A DNA stretch of 64,000 nucleotides from Adiantum capillus-veneris (GCA_014529385.2 CM043958.1:78790669-78854668), one strand, 5' to 3'; shown: positions 10,691 through 21,347, counted from the first letter of the stretch. Notes: generated by a model from the sequence alone, not told the origin. Program-made: numbers and translations.

Positions 10691-11209
10691 TCCTTGCATG
10701 CTACTTGTAGCATTTTCTTGGCGACAGGATGGAGAAGATTGATTACTTTGTGGTTTACTTTGTTGTTAAGATTCTTTCCATTCCTCCTTGCTTGGTGCAA
10801 TTGGAACAATGATTTGTCCCCCTTTAAGTGATAGCTTGAGCTTATTTGTATCCCAATCTGTTACTGCCTTGTATGTCCGCATCCATGGAATTCCAAGGAT
10901 CATCGTCTCATTCATGTGTTCATCTGGTAAGCATACAAACTGATGAGGACATGGACATCCATGTAGTATGACATTCAAGTTGACTACTCCCAATTTTCGC
11001 ATTGGGTTCTTGTTGCATCCTTTGATAGTCGCTATTCCTGTTGTCAATGACTGACTTGTTGCTTTCTTATACGTGGAATAAATGACTACATTTACTCTAG
11101 CTACAGTATTGACCAAAGCATTTGTGCTATGATTGTTGAGTTGTACTTTGATGCAAAGGTCCATTCCATCTAACCATTCATCATCCGTTGACACTGCATG
11201 TTTCTGCAA
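10691..11209 (-). pseudogene. Retropepsin-like domain downstream of integrase (gypsy backbone)
   Basis: The minus strand is open from 11,209 to 10,766 and, after one stop, on to the solo-LTR junction at 10,691. The fold signature is that of a retroviral aspartic protease: an N-terminal ALVNTVARVNVV block where families usually have a D-T/S-G-A motif, and a C-terminal ILGIPW block followed by a D-W and L-L-L strand. The catalytic Asp is Asn here and the Gly is Val, so this copy would be inactive. It lies in the same frame as the integrase C-terminus (11,219-11,458), with one stop between them, so it may once have been a C-terminal extension of Pol. A protease after integrase is unusual; the usual protease-like domain is also present near 24.3 kb. 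Confidence 0.6.
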
Positions 11210-11218
11210 TTCCCATTG

Positions 11219-11586
11219 TCAGTCATCTATTTCCAATGTGTTGATGGGAATATGTTGATTCTTGAGAGCAGCTTTCCTTTTGAGTACCCAAAGCCCAGAT
11301 TCTTCTTGGGCTTCATCAATAACCTGCTGTCGTTTTATCTTCCTTTGCTTAGCTGCATGCATTCTTTCTAGAAATTTATTGGTTAGTGGAAAATTGTACT
11401 TCTTTAAACGACATCTACTAATCCAATTAGCCATTGGTTCACCATCTAGGGTTGGCAACTTAACTGTTCCAATTGGAGATACACCTTTAATAATAAACGG
11501 TCCATTTTCCTTTTTCTTAAACTTGGAAATGTGTTGCTTAAGGGAATAGACTAAAACTAAGTCTCCTTTTTTGAAGATTTTTGTAA
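11219..11586 (-). pseudogene. Integrase C-terminal domain, gypsy backbone
   Basis: After a frameshift near 11,586, the minus strand carries the GDLVLVYS and GPFIIK blocks of the Ty3/gypsy integrase C-terminal domain. A basic, helical tail with HAAKQRKIKRQQ follows. The open part is 11,219-11,458. A TGA separates it from the retropepsin-like region that follows in the same frame. No chromodomain is visible, which separates this element from the chromovirus inserted at 14,064. Confidence 0.6.
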
Positions 11587-12400
11587 TTAGATGGAATCAA
11601 AAAACTGTTTTTGTTTTTGCTTTTGTGCATAGATGTGAGCTATAGCAGTTAGCCTTTGCTCATCTAGCTTTTTTAAATCTTCAAGTCTTTTTGACAATTC
11701 ATGTCCAGTCCACTCAAGATCCTTTGCTACCCTTAGTGTCAGCAATAGAAATTCTATTGGCAGTATGGCATCAAGACCATAAACAAGGTTAAAGGGTGTA
11801 GCATTTAAAGTTGTTTTGAATGAAACTCGATAAGCCCATAGAGCTGCATGGAGATTCATTTCCCAGTCTGTCCTTCCTGAACTAACCACTTTAGTCAATA
11901 CCGAGCTAAGAATTTTATTTGTATGCTCAGCTTGTCCGTTTGCTTGTGGGTGATAGGGAGCTGATTTGTTATGGATGACCATAAATTCATTAAGCAAATA
12001 CTCGTATTACCTCATTGAGGAAATGAGTTTCCCTATCATTGACAATTTCTATTGGCAGTGTGGTTCTGGCATCATTCTTTTGGGTTGCTTTACCCTTGGC
12101 CCACTTTGTCAAATAATCTGTAGCTACAATGATATATTGAGCTTGGATTCTATAAGCGAGTGGTTGTATTGACCCAACAAAGTCTATACCCCATTTTGCA
12201 AAATCTCTAGCTCCCATCATTGGTCTTAAGGGCATTCTATCTACTCGTGTTGGCATTTTTTCTCGTTGACAAGCATCACATCTCGGAACATACTTTTTGG
12301 CATCTGCAAAAAGTGTCAGCCACCGTATGCCCGCCATTAAGATTTCTCGTGTGGTGGTTTCACTAGAAAAGTGACCTCCAGCTAATCCAGCATGTGCTTG
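11587..12400 (-). pseudogene. Integrase core and second H2C2 zinc module, gypsy backbone
   Basis: The minus strand first encodes an integrase zinc-binding module, H-x6-H (AHAGLAGGHF) followed by CDACQREK. The catalytic core follows: GIDFVG (first Asp), a block around NDRETHFLNE (second Asp) and the N-rich AYHPQANGQAEHTN segment with the Glu. A deletion and frameshift near 11,990-12,060 disturb the core and remove the usual spacing; compare the fuller copy at 60,468-60,830. This is the second of two tandem zinc modules; the first lies at 12,585-12,880. It would insert the cDNA into the chromosome if intact; this copy is broken. Confidence 0.75.
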
Positions 12401-12584
12401 TTCTATAATCGGAATATATCATCTTTGTTTCCACAAAGACGCAAATGTTGATCCTTACCTCTCCGATAAAATTGGTGTCCAAAAGAGCATAGTCTCTTAC
12501 TTCAGTTTCAATTGCTCTTTGACGGCGTTTACTCACATCCTTAGGAAATGTTCGGCTCGATAAGTAAGTGACTAGATAGTTAGT

Positions 12585-12900
12585 TCACTTAGGAACAAGC
12601 GACATTTGAAACAATGTTACATGAGGTATGGGTGTTTCTTTTTGACATTGAGGACAATTGTTTACAAAAGAGTGAACATCACTCCTCATAGTTGGCCAAA
12701 ATACTTCAAGTCTTAAGATCCTTTGCATAGTTTGATCTTCCGCAAAGTGAAGTCCTATTATGGTAATATGGGCTTGACTTAGGTATTGGGTTTTCTCTTC
12801 AAGATTAATGCATAAGAGCAATATTCCATCTTGGTTTCTTTTGTATAGCCTACCAGTTAGTAATTTATACATAGCCAATTGCTCAATTAATCGGATTGTA
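12585..12900 (-). pseudogene. First (extra) integrase H2C2 zinc module, gypsy backbone
   Basis: Following RNase H, the minus strand encodes LYKRNQDG, then H-x6-H (AHITIIGLHF), then RLEVFWPTM and CPQCQKE. This is a full H2C2 module of the integrase N-terminus. About 70 residues later, after a linker with the usual KRRQR sequence, a second complete module starts. The second copy of the family (61,156-61,440) has the same arrangement, though there the two Cys are damaged. So the duplication predates the divergence of the two copies and is not a local accident. Confidence 0.7.
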
Positions 12901-13440
12901 ATAGGAAGTGGTATTTGTGAATCTACTTGAGCTATGGTCATCAATGATACCATATTTCCCGACCAACGAGGTATCATTTTCACGGAGAACAGATATGCAT
13001 CTGGTAGATCATCGTCTACTCCTTTAGGTGGTTCCCCTAAAACAATCCTAGACAAATGATCTGCTCTTTGATGAGTGGTGCCCTTTTTTACAACCAGAGT
13101 GAAATCAAATTCTAGAAGAATGATGAACCATCTCACTATTCTTTCTATGCTGCATGGATTATTGACCAAGTACAATAAGTTTTGGTGGTCCACAAAGAAA
13201 CAAAATTTGCTTGCTAATAGGTAATGTCTATACTTTTTTACGGCATAGATGATTCCTAATCCTTCCCTTTCAGTGGTGGTGTAATTCTTTTTCGCCATGT
13301 TCAATTGTCGGCTAGCATAAGAAATAGGAAACTCAATTTTTTTGTCTCCTGGTTAAGCTAGTATACACCCAATGGAAAAATTGGAAGCATCTACATGTAT
13401 GTGAAATGTCTTATTCCAATATGGTGCTTTCAATATTGGA
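12900..13440 (-). pseudogene. RNase H domain, gypsy backbone
   Basis: The minus strand carries the Ty3/gypsy RNase H pattern: HVDASN (first Asp), YTTTEREGLGIIYAVKKYRH (Glu) and FFVDHQNLLYL (Asp), ending in HQRADHLSR. It digests the RNA strand during reverse transcription. The open frame is 12,585-13,304. An in-frame stop and a frameshift lie in 13,305-13,445. It continues directly from the RT thumb and connection region. Confidence 0.75.
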
Positions 13441-14063
13441 GCTTAAGTGAGAGCTTGCTTAAGCTTCATAAAGGATTCTTCACATGCCTCTGTCCACTTA
13501 AAGTGTGTGATCAAGCTATACATGGATTTTGCAATTATAGCGTACATGTAAATGAATCGTCTGTAATATCCATAATGTCCCATGAAGGCTTGAACCCCCT
13601 TGACTGTTGTCGGTCTAGGAAAATCAGCAATAACATGAAGTTTATCCATATCAGTAAAGCTATGCCATTTTTAGAAACTATATGTCCAAGAATTTTTCCT
13701 TGTCTACCCATCAATGTGCACTTTTCAGGATTTAAGAAAATCCTATAGAGTCCACATTTTTCCAATACCTTTTTGAGGTGTTCAAAATGATCAGCCAGCA
13801 TTGATGAATGTACGCATAGATCATCCATATACACTTCCAAGAATTTCCTAAGATATTCTTTAAAAGCATGACTCATCAATCTTTGAAAGGTGGCAGGAGC
13901 ATTAGTTAACCCAAAAGGCATAACCTGATAGGAAAAAATACCCCATTCCATTGCAAAAGCAGTTTTATGATGATCTTTTGGGTCAACCAAAAGTTGATTG
14001 TATCCCGAAAATCCATCTAAGAAACTGTAAGCTTCTTTTTCTGCAACTCGTTCTAAAACATGA
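13440..14063 (-). pseudogene. Reverse transcriptase, C-terminal two thirds, gypsy backbone
   Basis: Minus-strand frames 13,535-13,990 and 13,443-13,649 encode QVMPFGLTNAPATFQRLM, the catalytic VYMDDL block, and the LGHIVS and FMGHYGYYRRFI blocks of Ty3/gypsy RT. The active-site box is Y-M-D-D, against F-F-D-D in the inserted chromovirus. The domain is cut at 14,063/14,064 by the chromovirus, and its N-terminal part resumes at 22,943. The uninterrupted sequence is seen in the second family copy at about 62,575-62,585. One frameshift lies near 13,640. Confidence 0.85.
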
Positions 14064-15649
14064 TGTCATAATAATCAATATCTAATTCTCCTAAATGATT
14101 TTTTCATGTTAAACTGATCATTTAATATGGGGAAGTGCCAGGGGAGAAAAAGCTAGAATATTGGTTAAGCTAACAGACCAGCCACAGTAGGGATCCAAAG
14201 GAGGGAAAATAGGGATCCAAAGGGGGGGCCATCTGCAAAAGAGCCATGTGCAACAATGGGCTAAAAAGACCCTAAGGTTCAGCCCATTAAGACTTTCAAA
14301 ATGCTAAGGTTCCAAAATTCAAAGGTTGTGTCCAAAGGTCAACCTGAAGGGAATTGGATGCTTTGTGTGTGACCAAAAAAGTCTTTGCATATCCCTACAT
14401 AGGAGGGGGCGAGCCTAGCATGTAGGGGATGAGAGATAAAGACTCACACAGACACACAAGCCCCATTTACACAAAGGGAATGAGGGACACATGTCAGCTC
14501 CCTAGGCCAGATGCCCACAAGGTGTACCCAATTCCTATTGGATGGCCTTGGAGGTGGACGAATGAGAATTAGACTAGAGTAAATCTAGTTTAATTAATTT
14601 ACAAACACTTAATAAAAGAACCAATGAGAGTTAAGTCCTCTAAAAGACTATTGGACAGTCTCCCAAGGGGTCCAATGAGCATTCAGTAGCCCAATGGCTT
14701 GCCTGATTCCTATTGGCCAAGAGGAAAAGGGGTCCAATGAGAGTTTAATTGAATTATTAATTAACCTAAAGCTCTCACAAAAGGGGAAAGGGGGACACAT
14801 GTCAGAAGGCTACCACTTATGTTGCTTAATAGTCATTTGCTTGACTTGGGCAGGGCCAATGAGGGTTGAGCAAGAGCAAATAGCAAGAGGGCTTGCCCAA
14901 GAGAGAGAGGGGGCTGATTTTTGCAAGGCATTATCACACACACACTCACACAATCTCATGTGTGAAGAAAGAGAAGACTATCTCTTCCCAAGCTTTAATG
15001 GAGAGCTCATCACCTACTCCAAGCTTGTGAGATAGAAGCCTACATCGACACACTCTTGGCATGTGGATGCAAATCCAACCAAGAGCGAAGCTTCAATGCA
15101 TGCTCATATCCTCTACCAAGCTAATTACTAAGCTAAGCTATGCTAATATGAGTGATTATGTGAGGAGATGTACATCTTTCTCGTAAGATACTGCTTCTTC
15201 CTCTCAATCTACTCTCATACCTTGCTAGCTCTCACCATCTTCGAAGGTGTGTGAGGTCTTGGGTATGAGAATGGGGATAATTGATGTTGTGTTTGCTAAG
15301 TGTTTTGCTTAGTGCATGAATCTTTCATCTTCATTGCACTAGCTAGTCTTGAAGGAACACAAAGAATTGTATTGTACAATGTCTCTCTTGATGGGAGAGA
15401 CCATAATACAAAGCCTTTTGGAGGGGGGACCGGCTCCATGCAAATCCGGTCCTAAAATGTTGTCAACTTCTTAATTTCTCTCTCTTTTGAAAGTATTGTT
15501 GATGCTATCTAACTAGGTGTTATGCCTTTTGTTGCTCTCTCCACCCAAGCACTGTTGTAATTCTCATTAGGAATCTACTCTAATGAAATGCCCACTATGT
15601 TCATGCTAATTTCTGCTACACACAAGTTATTAGGCCATTAAATGTTACA
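14064..15649 (+). repeat. 5' LTR of the chromovirus
   Basis: A 1,586-bp direct repeat of 21,348-22,942 with TG...CA ends. It contains a short CA-rich microsatellite (14,440-14,460, expanded in the 3' copy). The ORFs inside it are small and have no recognisable product. Confidence 0.95.
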
Positions 15650-15650
15650 T

Positions 15651-15662
15651 TGGTATCAGAGC
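15651..15662 (+). promoter_or_regulatory. Primer-binding site, initiator tRNA-Met type
   Basis: TGGTATCAGAGC lies one base after the 5' LTR and is complementary to the 3' end of plant initiator tRNA-Met. It is where minus-strand DNA synthesis is primed. Confidence 0.9.
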
Positions 15663-16051
15663 ACAAGGTTTCTCTTTTCTTGCTCAAGAGGGGAGGTCCT
15701 CAAGCTAGCTATAAATGGTTGGTATTATTAATTGCCTGTGTGTAAGTAGAATAGGGATTTTTCAGCCTTGCAATGCGCCTGCCTTCGTGCAGTTAACGGG
15801 GCATCATCGTCGAGAGCTATGGTCTTAATAGTGGAGTCCTACGGGGCTTGCCTATGGCTTAACCACTATTGAGCTATTAGAAGCTTGACAGGAGCAGGTG
15901 CTGTTTTGGTGTTGAAAGACCCTCTCTTCTATTCCTTGCAATTAATGGTATTCGAGCCGCGGGTACAGTAGCTTGAGTGATTTTTCTAAAGGGGTAAAGA
16001 GGAGTAGCAACTAGGGCTTGAAGTTCCAAAGTACACCTAAAAGTTGTTAGA
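15663..16051 (+). other. Untranslated leader of the chromovirus
   Basis: About 390 bp between the primer site and the first ATG of Gag. No feature seen. Confidence 0.5.
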
Positions 16052-16738
16052 ATGGGTGACAATAGTAAAGAGAGTGAAATTAATGTTGATAACTTTGATT
16101 TTGCTCATGAGCAAGCTACTAATGATGCTTCAATGCTTGTTAACTATCTTGTTTCTAGGCTTCAACAAGCCATGGGCAATCCATCTCTCCAAAGTGAAGT
16201 GCAATGGCAGCTCCGTGCTCACGGGATTCTCCAAGCTCATCACCATGACAAGAGAACACCTAGGAAGCCTCCTTGTGAGACTACCAAAAGAGGTCTCTCT
16301 CCGATTCGGGAAGAAGAAGAGAATCCGTACGAAGGGCTCAAGAATTTACTTCTTGATGATGCATCTCCTTCCCAAAGGAGAACTCAAGAGCCTCCACCGA
16401 AGGAACGAGAAATAAGTGAGTCTCCTGCCACCTCGGCGGAGATGGCTCCACGAAGACGGCGGGCTAAACGCTCTCCATCACCACCAAAGCGGAGAAGACC
16501 ATCACACTCTTCTCCACACCATAATTCAAAGATGGATGATAAAAAGCAAGAGAAGAAAAAGGCTAGAAATAGGACACCCTCTTCTCCATCTTCTTCATCC
16601 TCTTCCTCTTATGAAAGTGATGGTGAAGACAACGAAGATCAAGACAAGAAAAAGGAGAGAAAGAGGTCACCCTCTTCTCCACCTTCTTCAAATTCTTCAC
16701 CTTCTGAAGAAAGTGATGGTGCAACCTCTGAACCATAA
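16052..16738 (+). pseudogene. Gag N-terminal region with an RS/SP-rich domain
   Basis: This 228-codon frame starts with the first good ATG after the leader. Residues 1-75 are a helical, Gln-rich region. About 120-228 are extremely rich in Arg/Lys and Ser/Pro, with SPSPPKRRRPSHSS, runs of Ser and Asp/Glu clusters, resembling the RS domains of splicing factors. The frame ends in TAA at 16,736 but remains open in the same phase beyond it as a basic segment. It joins the capsid frame by a one-base shift near 16,805, so N-terminus and capsid were probably one Gag protein. The role of the RS-like part is unknown; RNA binding is a guess. Confidence 0.65.
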
Positions 16739-16770
16739 AAAAGAAGAGGCCATAGGAAATCCTATGCCGC

Positions 16771-17500
16771 ATGGAAGAGGTCGTCCAAGTTGAAGAAATT
16801 CAAGAGGGAGGGAAGAGCATCTCTTTCCTTACCTATGATGGTACCTTTGGTGATACGGACAAAGTCTTGGCCTTTTTCCAACAATTCGATGCGGCGTTTG
16901 GAGATGAAGGCTTCACGGAGTCCTCTAAGCTACGCCATGTAGCTATGCACTTTCAAAAGTCCGCCAGGCAATGGTGGTCTAGCCTACGAGCCAACGGTGA
17001 AGCTCCACGAACATGGAAAGCTTTAAGAGCTTCCATTATGAAACAGTTTTTGGCCACCGATGCCAAAGACAAAGTACTCACCTAATGGCGAAGTCTAAAG
17101 CTCTCTCCCTATGAATCCATCCACAAATATGTAGACAAGTTTTGGGACCTACAAATCAAAGCCACTGTCTTCAAAAAGTTGGATTTTGGAGAGCAAAAGC
17201 AACAATTTTTTGCGGGCTTAACCGAAGAAATGGCGGAGTATGTCAACTCCCAAAGGCCATGTACCATATCGGCGGTAATACACCATACTATGGTGGCCTC
17301 TCGAATTAATTTCCAAAAGGGGGCTAAAAGAAATAATAAGCCCACGGAAAACATGGGTTCCAACGAGCCTAAGGGGAAGGACAATGTCCAAAAGTCTCCT
17401 AAGGGCAACTCCAACAAAGCTAAAGAGAAGGGAGTTGACAAAGGTAAGAACCAACTCTCTCCTGAAGAGCTTGAGCGTTATCGCAAGGATAACCGGTGCT
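16771..17500 (+). pseudogene. Gag capsid region of the chromovirus
   Basis: The frame from 16,771 has the typical plant Ty3/gypsy Gag block: YDG, then FFQQFDAAF, then ARQWWSSLRANG and the TWKALRASIMKQF helix. A stop interrupts it at 17,083-17,085. The same frame continues with the SPYESIHKYVDKFWDLQ and EQKQQFFAGL blocks. A Lys-rich spacer leads to the zinc-knuckle region. It would assemble the virus-like particle. Confidence 0.85.
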
Positions 17501-17560
17501 TCAAGCGCAGCGAACAAGGGAATGCGTACCGCGCTTGTCCTCAAAAGAACAACTGCCAAG
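17500..17560 (+). pseudogene. Degenerate zinc knuckle of Gag
   Basis: The sequence CFKRSEQGNAYRACP has the spacing of a C-x2-C-x4-H-x4-C nucleocapsid knuckle, but the second Cys is Arg and the His is Asn. It cannot bind zinc in this form, so this copy could not package RNA normally. Confidence 0.7.
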
Positions 17561-18000
17561 ATCCTCCTAGAGCTTCCTTGGTTGAAATCCAAGAGGAGGA
17601 GACTCACCAAACTCACCACAAAGGATCTCCTCTATGCCATGCTTGGGGAAAGGTAAGAGAACATGATGCTTTTATTCTCTTTGACCCTGGATCTACTCAC
17701 AATTTTATATCTATAGAGTTGGATACCAAGCTAGGCATACGAGCCTACTAGATGGGAGATGTCCTACCCGCAGACAGTGCTTTCAAGGAGCAAGAAGCTT
17801 CAGTCACTCCCTTAATCGGGAAATTGAGGCTTCATGTTCAAAGCTATGTGGACAAAGAGGACTTCTTTATCTCTCCTCTCAAGCATGAGGACGTAATCCT
17901 AGGGGCACCATGGTTTGACCGCCTGGCTGCCAATGTTAAATTTCCTGAAAGGAGAATCTCCTTTAAGTTCAAGGAAAAAGACATGTATATAGATGCTAAG
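17561..18000 (+). pseudogene. Aspartic protease domain of the chromovirus
   Basis: The active-site block is LFDPGSTHNFIS, with D-P-G where most retropepsins have D-S/T-G; D-P-G is, to my knowledge, also found in plant gypsy proteases. The second hallmark, VILGAPWFD, follows at about 17,895. A TAG at 17,749-17,751 interrupts the domain. The protease would cleave the Gag-Pol polyprotein. Confidence 0.8.
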
Positions 18001-18149
18001 GAAATGGGTAACATTATCCCCATTGTACATACACCAGCTTTCAACAAGTTAATAAAGAGCTCTATTTCCATGTACATGATTTTTGTTAAAGATTCTCAAA
18101 ATGAACCTAATGCTTTAGCAAAAGAAAATAAAAGCAACCAAAAGGAATT

Positions 18150-18960
18150 AGAGTTATCCAATTTTCTCAAGGGGTTTCAAGATGTTTTTATTGACGACAT
18201 CCCTTGTGAGTTACCTCCTAAACGAGGTCATGATGACCATGCAATTGAACTTCTTCCAGGAAGTTCACCTCCTAATAAACCTCCTTATAGAGTTTCTCAA
18301 GCTCAACAAGAGGAGATTATGTGGCAAGTGGATGAGTTAGTTGAGAAGGGCATGGTTAGGCCTAGCTCATCTCCATTTTGCTAACCTGTGCTATTAGTGC
18401 AAAAGAAAGACGGCACATATCGTATGTGTGTCGACTATAGAGCACTAAATAGGATCACTATCAAGAATAGGTTTCCCGTTCCATGGGTAGAAGACCTATT
18501 TGATAAGCTACAAGGATCGACCTACTTGAGTAGGATTGACCTAAAAAGTGGCTATCATCAAATAAGGATAGTTGATCAAGACATTGTAAAGACCGCATTT
18601 CGCACCACATTTGGTCTTTACGAATACATTGTCATGCCTTTTGGCTTGACCAATGCACCAGCCACATTCAACCGCTTGATGGAGAAGCTATTCATGCCTC
18701 ATCGAACCTTCACTGGAGTTTTCTTTGATGATATTATCATCTACTCTAATTCATTAGAGGAACACAAGCAACACCTCCAGGTAATATTTCAAGTTTTAAG
18801 AGAGAATAAACTTTATGTTAATCGAAAGAAAAGTGAATTTTTCTTGCAAGAGATTCAGTATTTAGGTCACATTATCTCTCAAGATGGCATCGAAATGGAT
18901 CCATCAAAGTTAGAGGTAATAAAAGGATGGCCTAAACCAAGGAATATTCATGAACTAAGA
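18150..18960 (+). pseudogene. Reverse transcriptase of the chromovirus
   Basis: All main Ty3/gypsy RT blocks are present in order: the PPYR region, VQKKDGTYRMCVDYRALN, SRIDLKSGYHQIRI, YIVMPFGLTNAPATF, the catalytic FFDDIIIYS, and YLGHIISQDGI. The catalytic Asp residues are intact. One TAA at 18,382-18,384 lies between the fingers and the palm. It copies the element RNA into DNA. Confidence 0.92.
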
Positions 18961-19510
18961 AACTTTATAGGTATGTGTGCATACTATAGACGCTTCATAG
19001 AAAAGTTCTCACAAATTGCGGGACCATTACATGACCTAACAAAGAAAAGCGTTAGGTATACATGTTCTGCTAAGGAGAACAATGCTTTCGAAAAGCTTAT
19101 CTCTCAACCTGTGCTTGTACTACCGGATCTCTCAAAACCATTTGAGGTCCAATGTGATGCTTGTGGTGATTTCCTTGGAGCTGTTTTGCTCCAAGAAGGG
19201 CACGCCATAGGCTAAGAGAGTCGAAGGCTCGACCTTGTTGAGCAAGCTCTAGGCATATATGAAAAGAAACTCCTTGCAATTCTACATGCCTTAGACTCAT
19301 GGAAGCACTATTTATTGGGGACTCCTTTCATTCTGCGAACGGATCACCAAAGTCTTAAGTACTTCATGACGCAGACCAAGCTCTCTGACAAACAAATGAG
19401 GTGGGAAAATTTCCTTTTGCAATTTCATTTTCATATTGCTCACATTGCTGGCAAGCATAATCAAGTAGCTGATGCACTCTCAAGACGGCCGAGAGTGAAT
19501 GCGGTTTCCA
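18961..19510 (+). pseudogene. RNase H domain of the chromovirus
   Basis: The frame continues with YYRRFIEKFSQIAGPL, QCDACGDFLGAVLLQ, a Glu-bearing helix around YEKKLLAILHAL, RTDHQSLKY and NQVADALSRR, the standard Ty3/gypsy RNase H order. A stop lies at 19,213-19,215. An antisense ORF at 19,097-19,300 is a shadow. Confidence 0.88.
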
Positions 19511-20660
19511 TAGCAACTCAGAATGATCTATCTTCAATGATAGATGAGTACGCTCTTGATCCCGATTTTAGAGATGTGATTTCAGCCCTTGCATTAGGGA
19601 AGAAAGAAGAACCATTTACTTTACAAGATGGTTATCTTCTCTATGGCAATAGACTATGCGTTACTCACTCACTACGTGAGAAAGTAATGTATGAATCTCA
19701 TGCTCCACCGTATGCGGGGCATAGAGGGATTCAGTCTACCTTAAAGGGAATTGAAACATATTTCTATTGGCCTACCATGAAAGTGAACATACAAGAGTAT
19801 GTTTCTAAATGTGTGGTATGCCAAAAGACAAAATTTGATAGAGGGAAGCAACTTGGATTTCTTCAACCCTTGCCAATCCCTAATTCACCATGGGAGAGCA
19901 TATCCATGGATTTTATCTTTGGATTGCCTAAGTCTATCCATGGGAATACGGGAATATGGACGATAGTAGAAAGGTTCAGTAAACAAGCTCATTTTATACC
20001 TGTCAAAAAGACTATCAAAGCCCATCAAATAGCAACCCTCTTCATTTCATAAATTTTCAAGTACCATGGCTTGCAAATGTCTATAGTGTCGGATAGAGAT
20101 CCTAGAATGACCAGTAATTTTTGGAAGGGTGTCTTTGAGAATTTAGGAACAAGGCTAAACTTCTCTTTGGCCTATCATCCACAAATGGATGGCCAAAGTG
20201 AAATAGCTAACCTAACAACTCTCGATCTACTAAACGCCTATGTAACGGAAGTAGATCAAAGATCCCAATGGGAGAAGTACTTACCCTTAGTGGAGTATGC
20301 TTACAATAACACTGTACATACTTCCACGGGAAAAGCACCTTTCGAGATAATTGAGGGGAGATCAAAAAGTCCCTTGCTACTTAAGGTACATGGGAAGATC
20401 TTCGTTGCAGATGAGTATAGCTGAGACCTACAAGAATCTTTTCAAAAGATTAAGGATGCTATCTCTATCTCACAACAAAGGCAAAAGGTTGTTGCTGACA
20501 AGCACATAAGAGACCAAACCTTTAAAGAAAATGATTGGGTCTTATTAAAGTTTCCGAAGGCTCGATTAAGGCACACGACGGGCAAGAATCCTACGGGACA
20601 CCAAAAGTACTATGCTAAACTAGCAAAAAGCTACTATGGTCCCTTCCAGATTCTTTATTC
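19511..20660 (+). pseudogene. Integrase of the chromovirus
   Basis: A single H2C2 zinc module (H-x6-H in HAPPYAGH and CVVCQK) is followed by the core. The catalytic residues are visible in SMDFIFGLP (Asp), SDRDPRMTS (Asp) and GQSEIAN (Glu). The C-terminal WVLLKFPK and YYGPFQI blocks follow. Stops lie at 20,050-20,052 and 20,422-20,424, and a frameshift near 20,650 leads into the chromodomain frame. Confidence 0.9.
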
Positions 20661-20989
20661 CAATCAATGAGATGGCCTATCAACTCAAGTTGCCCAATCA
20701 TTGGCTCATACACAATGCTTTCCATGTGAGCCTATTAAAGCCTTACAAAGGAGAGCCACCTCAAGAACCAACTATTGAAGACCCACCGGAGATCGAGGAC
20801 CAAGAGGAGGTGCTACAGCCCGAGTCCATTATTCGACATGAAGACAAGGTATTAAGAGGCGGTAAGACTATCCGACGATATCTTATTAAGTTTAAGAATT
20901 ATCCTTTTGAAGATGCTAGATGGATGCAAGGTACACAATTAAAGGATAACCTAAACCTTGTCAATGCTTACAATGCTTCCCAAGAGTAA
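20636..20989 (+). pseudogene. Integrase tail and chromodomain of the chromovirus
   Basis: This frame starts with the HNAFHVSLLKPYKG block of gypsy integrase tails. An acidic spacer follows, then at about residues 60-110 a chromodomain with YLIKFKNYPFEDARWM, the expected aromatic and W positions. In chromoviruses this domain steers insertion toward particular chromatin. The frame is offset from the rest of pol by one frameshift. Confidence 0.85.
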
Positions 20990-21333
20990 GCAAATGTACA
21001 AAATGTTAAAAATGAACAAAGTTTTTTTTGTCTTATAAGACTCTCTTTTTCTTTATTGTGCACAAAAATGAAGTAGTATGCATGCTTAGATCATGTTTGC
21101 GGAGACGACGTCTCCAAAACACCAAGTAGAGCTTGTCACTCTACTATGGAAGACTGATACGACTAATGTGCAGACATTCTTGCGGCCGCCTCAGGCTCTC
21201 AAGCGCCAAATGGACTAGTCATCCATTGTGGAATGATGTCGTAGGGTAACATAGGGATCCTCTACCCACTAAGAAAAGGACTCATGAATATGCTTTATCT
21301 TCTCTACACCATAGTCGAGGAAGACTATGATTT
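20990..21333 (+). other. 3' untranslated region of the chromovirus
   Basis: About 340 bp between the chromodomain stop and the polypurine tract, with a T-rich segment. No gene. Confidence 0.5.
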
Positions 21334-21347
21334 CAAGAGAGAGGTAA
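21334..21347 (+). promoter_or_regulatory. Polypurine tract of the chromovirus
   Basis: CAAGAGAGAGGTAA lies immediately before the TG of the 3' LTR. It primes plus-strand DNA synthesis. Confidence 0.8.

Noticed and set aside
14694-15035. 113-codon ORF, with a partial copy at 22,110-22,328
   Set aside because: Both are inside the chromovirus LTRs; the second copy is truncated and the product is low-complexity.
15651-15662. Match to tRNA-Met considered as a tRNA gene
   Set aside because: Only the 12-base primer-site complement is present; no cloverleaf around it. The same holds for 34,851, 42,689, 34,233 and 53,129.
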